Shown here in pieces: positions 63,701 to 64,000 of a stretch of DNA of 64,000 nt. Made by a program: the position numbers and the translations under genes. Numbering within the stretch: position 1 is the stretch's first letter; each line of letters starts with the position of its first letter. The notes beneath the pieces are model-generated. The model saw only the letters and a program-made list of their open reading frames with translations, made no database searches and was not told where the DNA came from. This stretch comes from Mesostigma viride (lineage: Eukaryota; Streptophyta; Mesostigmatophyceae; Mesostigmatales; Mesostigmataceae): NCBI GenBank assembly GCA_009746045.1, contig RPFO01000027.1:570638-634637 (forward strand), written 5' to 3'.

Positions 63701-64000
63701 CCACCTTTGGTTGGTCATGGCGTTGTCTTCACCACCTTTGGTTGGTCATGGCGTTGTCTCCACCACCTTTGGTTGGTCATGGCGTTGTCTCCACCACCTT
63801 TGGTTGGTCATGGCGTTGTCTTCACCACCTTTGGTTGGTCATGGCGTTGTCTCCACCACCTTTGGTTGGTCATGGCGTTGTCTCACCACCTTTGGTTGGT
63901 CATGGCGTTGTCTCCACCACCTTTGGTTGGTCATGGCGTTGTCTCCACCACCTTTGGTTGGTCATGGCGTTGTCTCCACCACCTTTGGTTGGTCATGGCG
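57745..64000. repeat. 31-bp minisatellite, about 200 units, continuing past the window
   Basis: The unit is TTGTCTCCACCACCTTTGGT followed by TGGTCATGGCG. The half CACCTTTGGTTGGTCATGGCG is nearly invariant, while the other part varies (TTGTCTTC, TCATCTCC, TCGTCTCCATC). Rare length variants are TTTCATCTTC (longer) and TTGTCTC, TTGTTC and TCTCC (shorter), the shorter ones concentrated after 62460. No frame stays open because 31 is not a multiple of three. Confidence 0.98.

Noticed and set aside
57745-64000. CRISPR-like array
   Set aside because: Units are directly adjacent with no unique spacers, in a eukaryotic context; this is a minisatellite.

Overview
This is a gene-poor, repeat-dense stretch of a eukaryotic nuclear genome. 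There are no operons or bacterial ribosome sites. Candidate splice sites (GT-AG, one possible GC-AG), TATA boxes, LTR and non-LTR retrotransposons, microsatellites and a very large minisatellite all point to a eukaryote. Degenerate CCCTAAA-type telomeric repeats (55966-56108) and TGTAA-containing polyadenylation signals after two genes suggest the green lineage, perhaps a repeat-rich green alga. That placement is inference.

Region by region. 1-5630: mostly non-coding, with one complete non-autonomous DNA transposon (985-2758) and a broken hypothetical gene. 5633-15073: a copia-type LTR retrotransposon on the minus strand, bounded by a 5-bp duplication. Its left LTR is split by a second DNA transposon (5895-7679) of the same design as the first, and its interior carries a truncated LINE. 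15079-18292: tandem repeats. 18579-24125: the only convincing host-type gene cluster, namely a divergent pair of RING-type zinc-finger genes sharing a promoter region with a 114-bp tandem array, then a chromodomain-like gene. 24330-34590: a nested cluster of LINE 3' ends, ORF1-only elements, SINE-like repeats and a broken Mutator-like transposase; four insertions there can be delimited by their 10-11 bp target duplications. 35300-37300: possible exons and a SINE. 37711-44284: a complete but protein-less LTR retrotransposon with a matching unoccupied repeat at about 45765. 45000-49400: scattered repeats and minisatellites. 49485-51375: a four-unit composite array of GAA/GAG runs. 52372-57240: candidate exons separated by a CCA array and telomere-like DNA. 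57745-64000: about 200 copies of a 31-bp minisatellite running off the window end.

The strongest novelty is the pair of DNA transposons at 985-2758 and 5895-7679. They share 4-bp target duplications, TGT...ACA ends and 16-bp palindromes at fixed distances from both ends. The palindromes are identical within an element but differ between elements by symmetric, dyad-preserving changes. A second theme is how completely the insertion history can be read, because paralogous unoccupied sites or clear target duplications survive in the same window. All protein assignments are by eye from motifs; no database search was possible.
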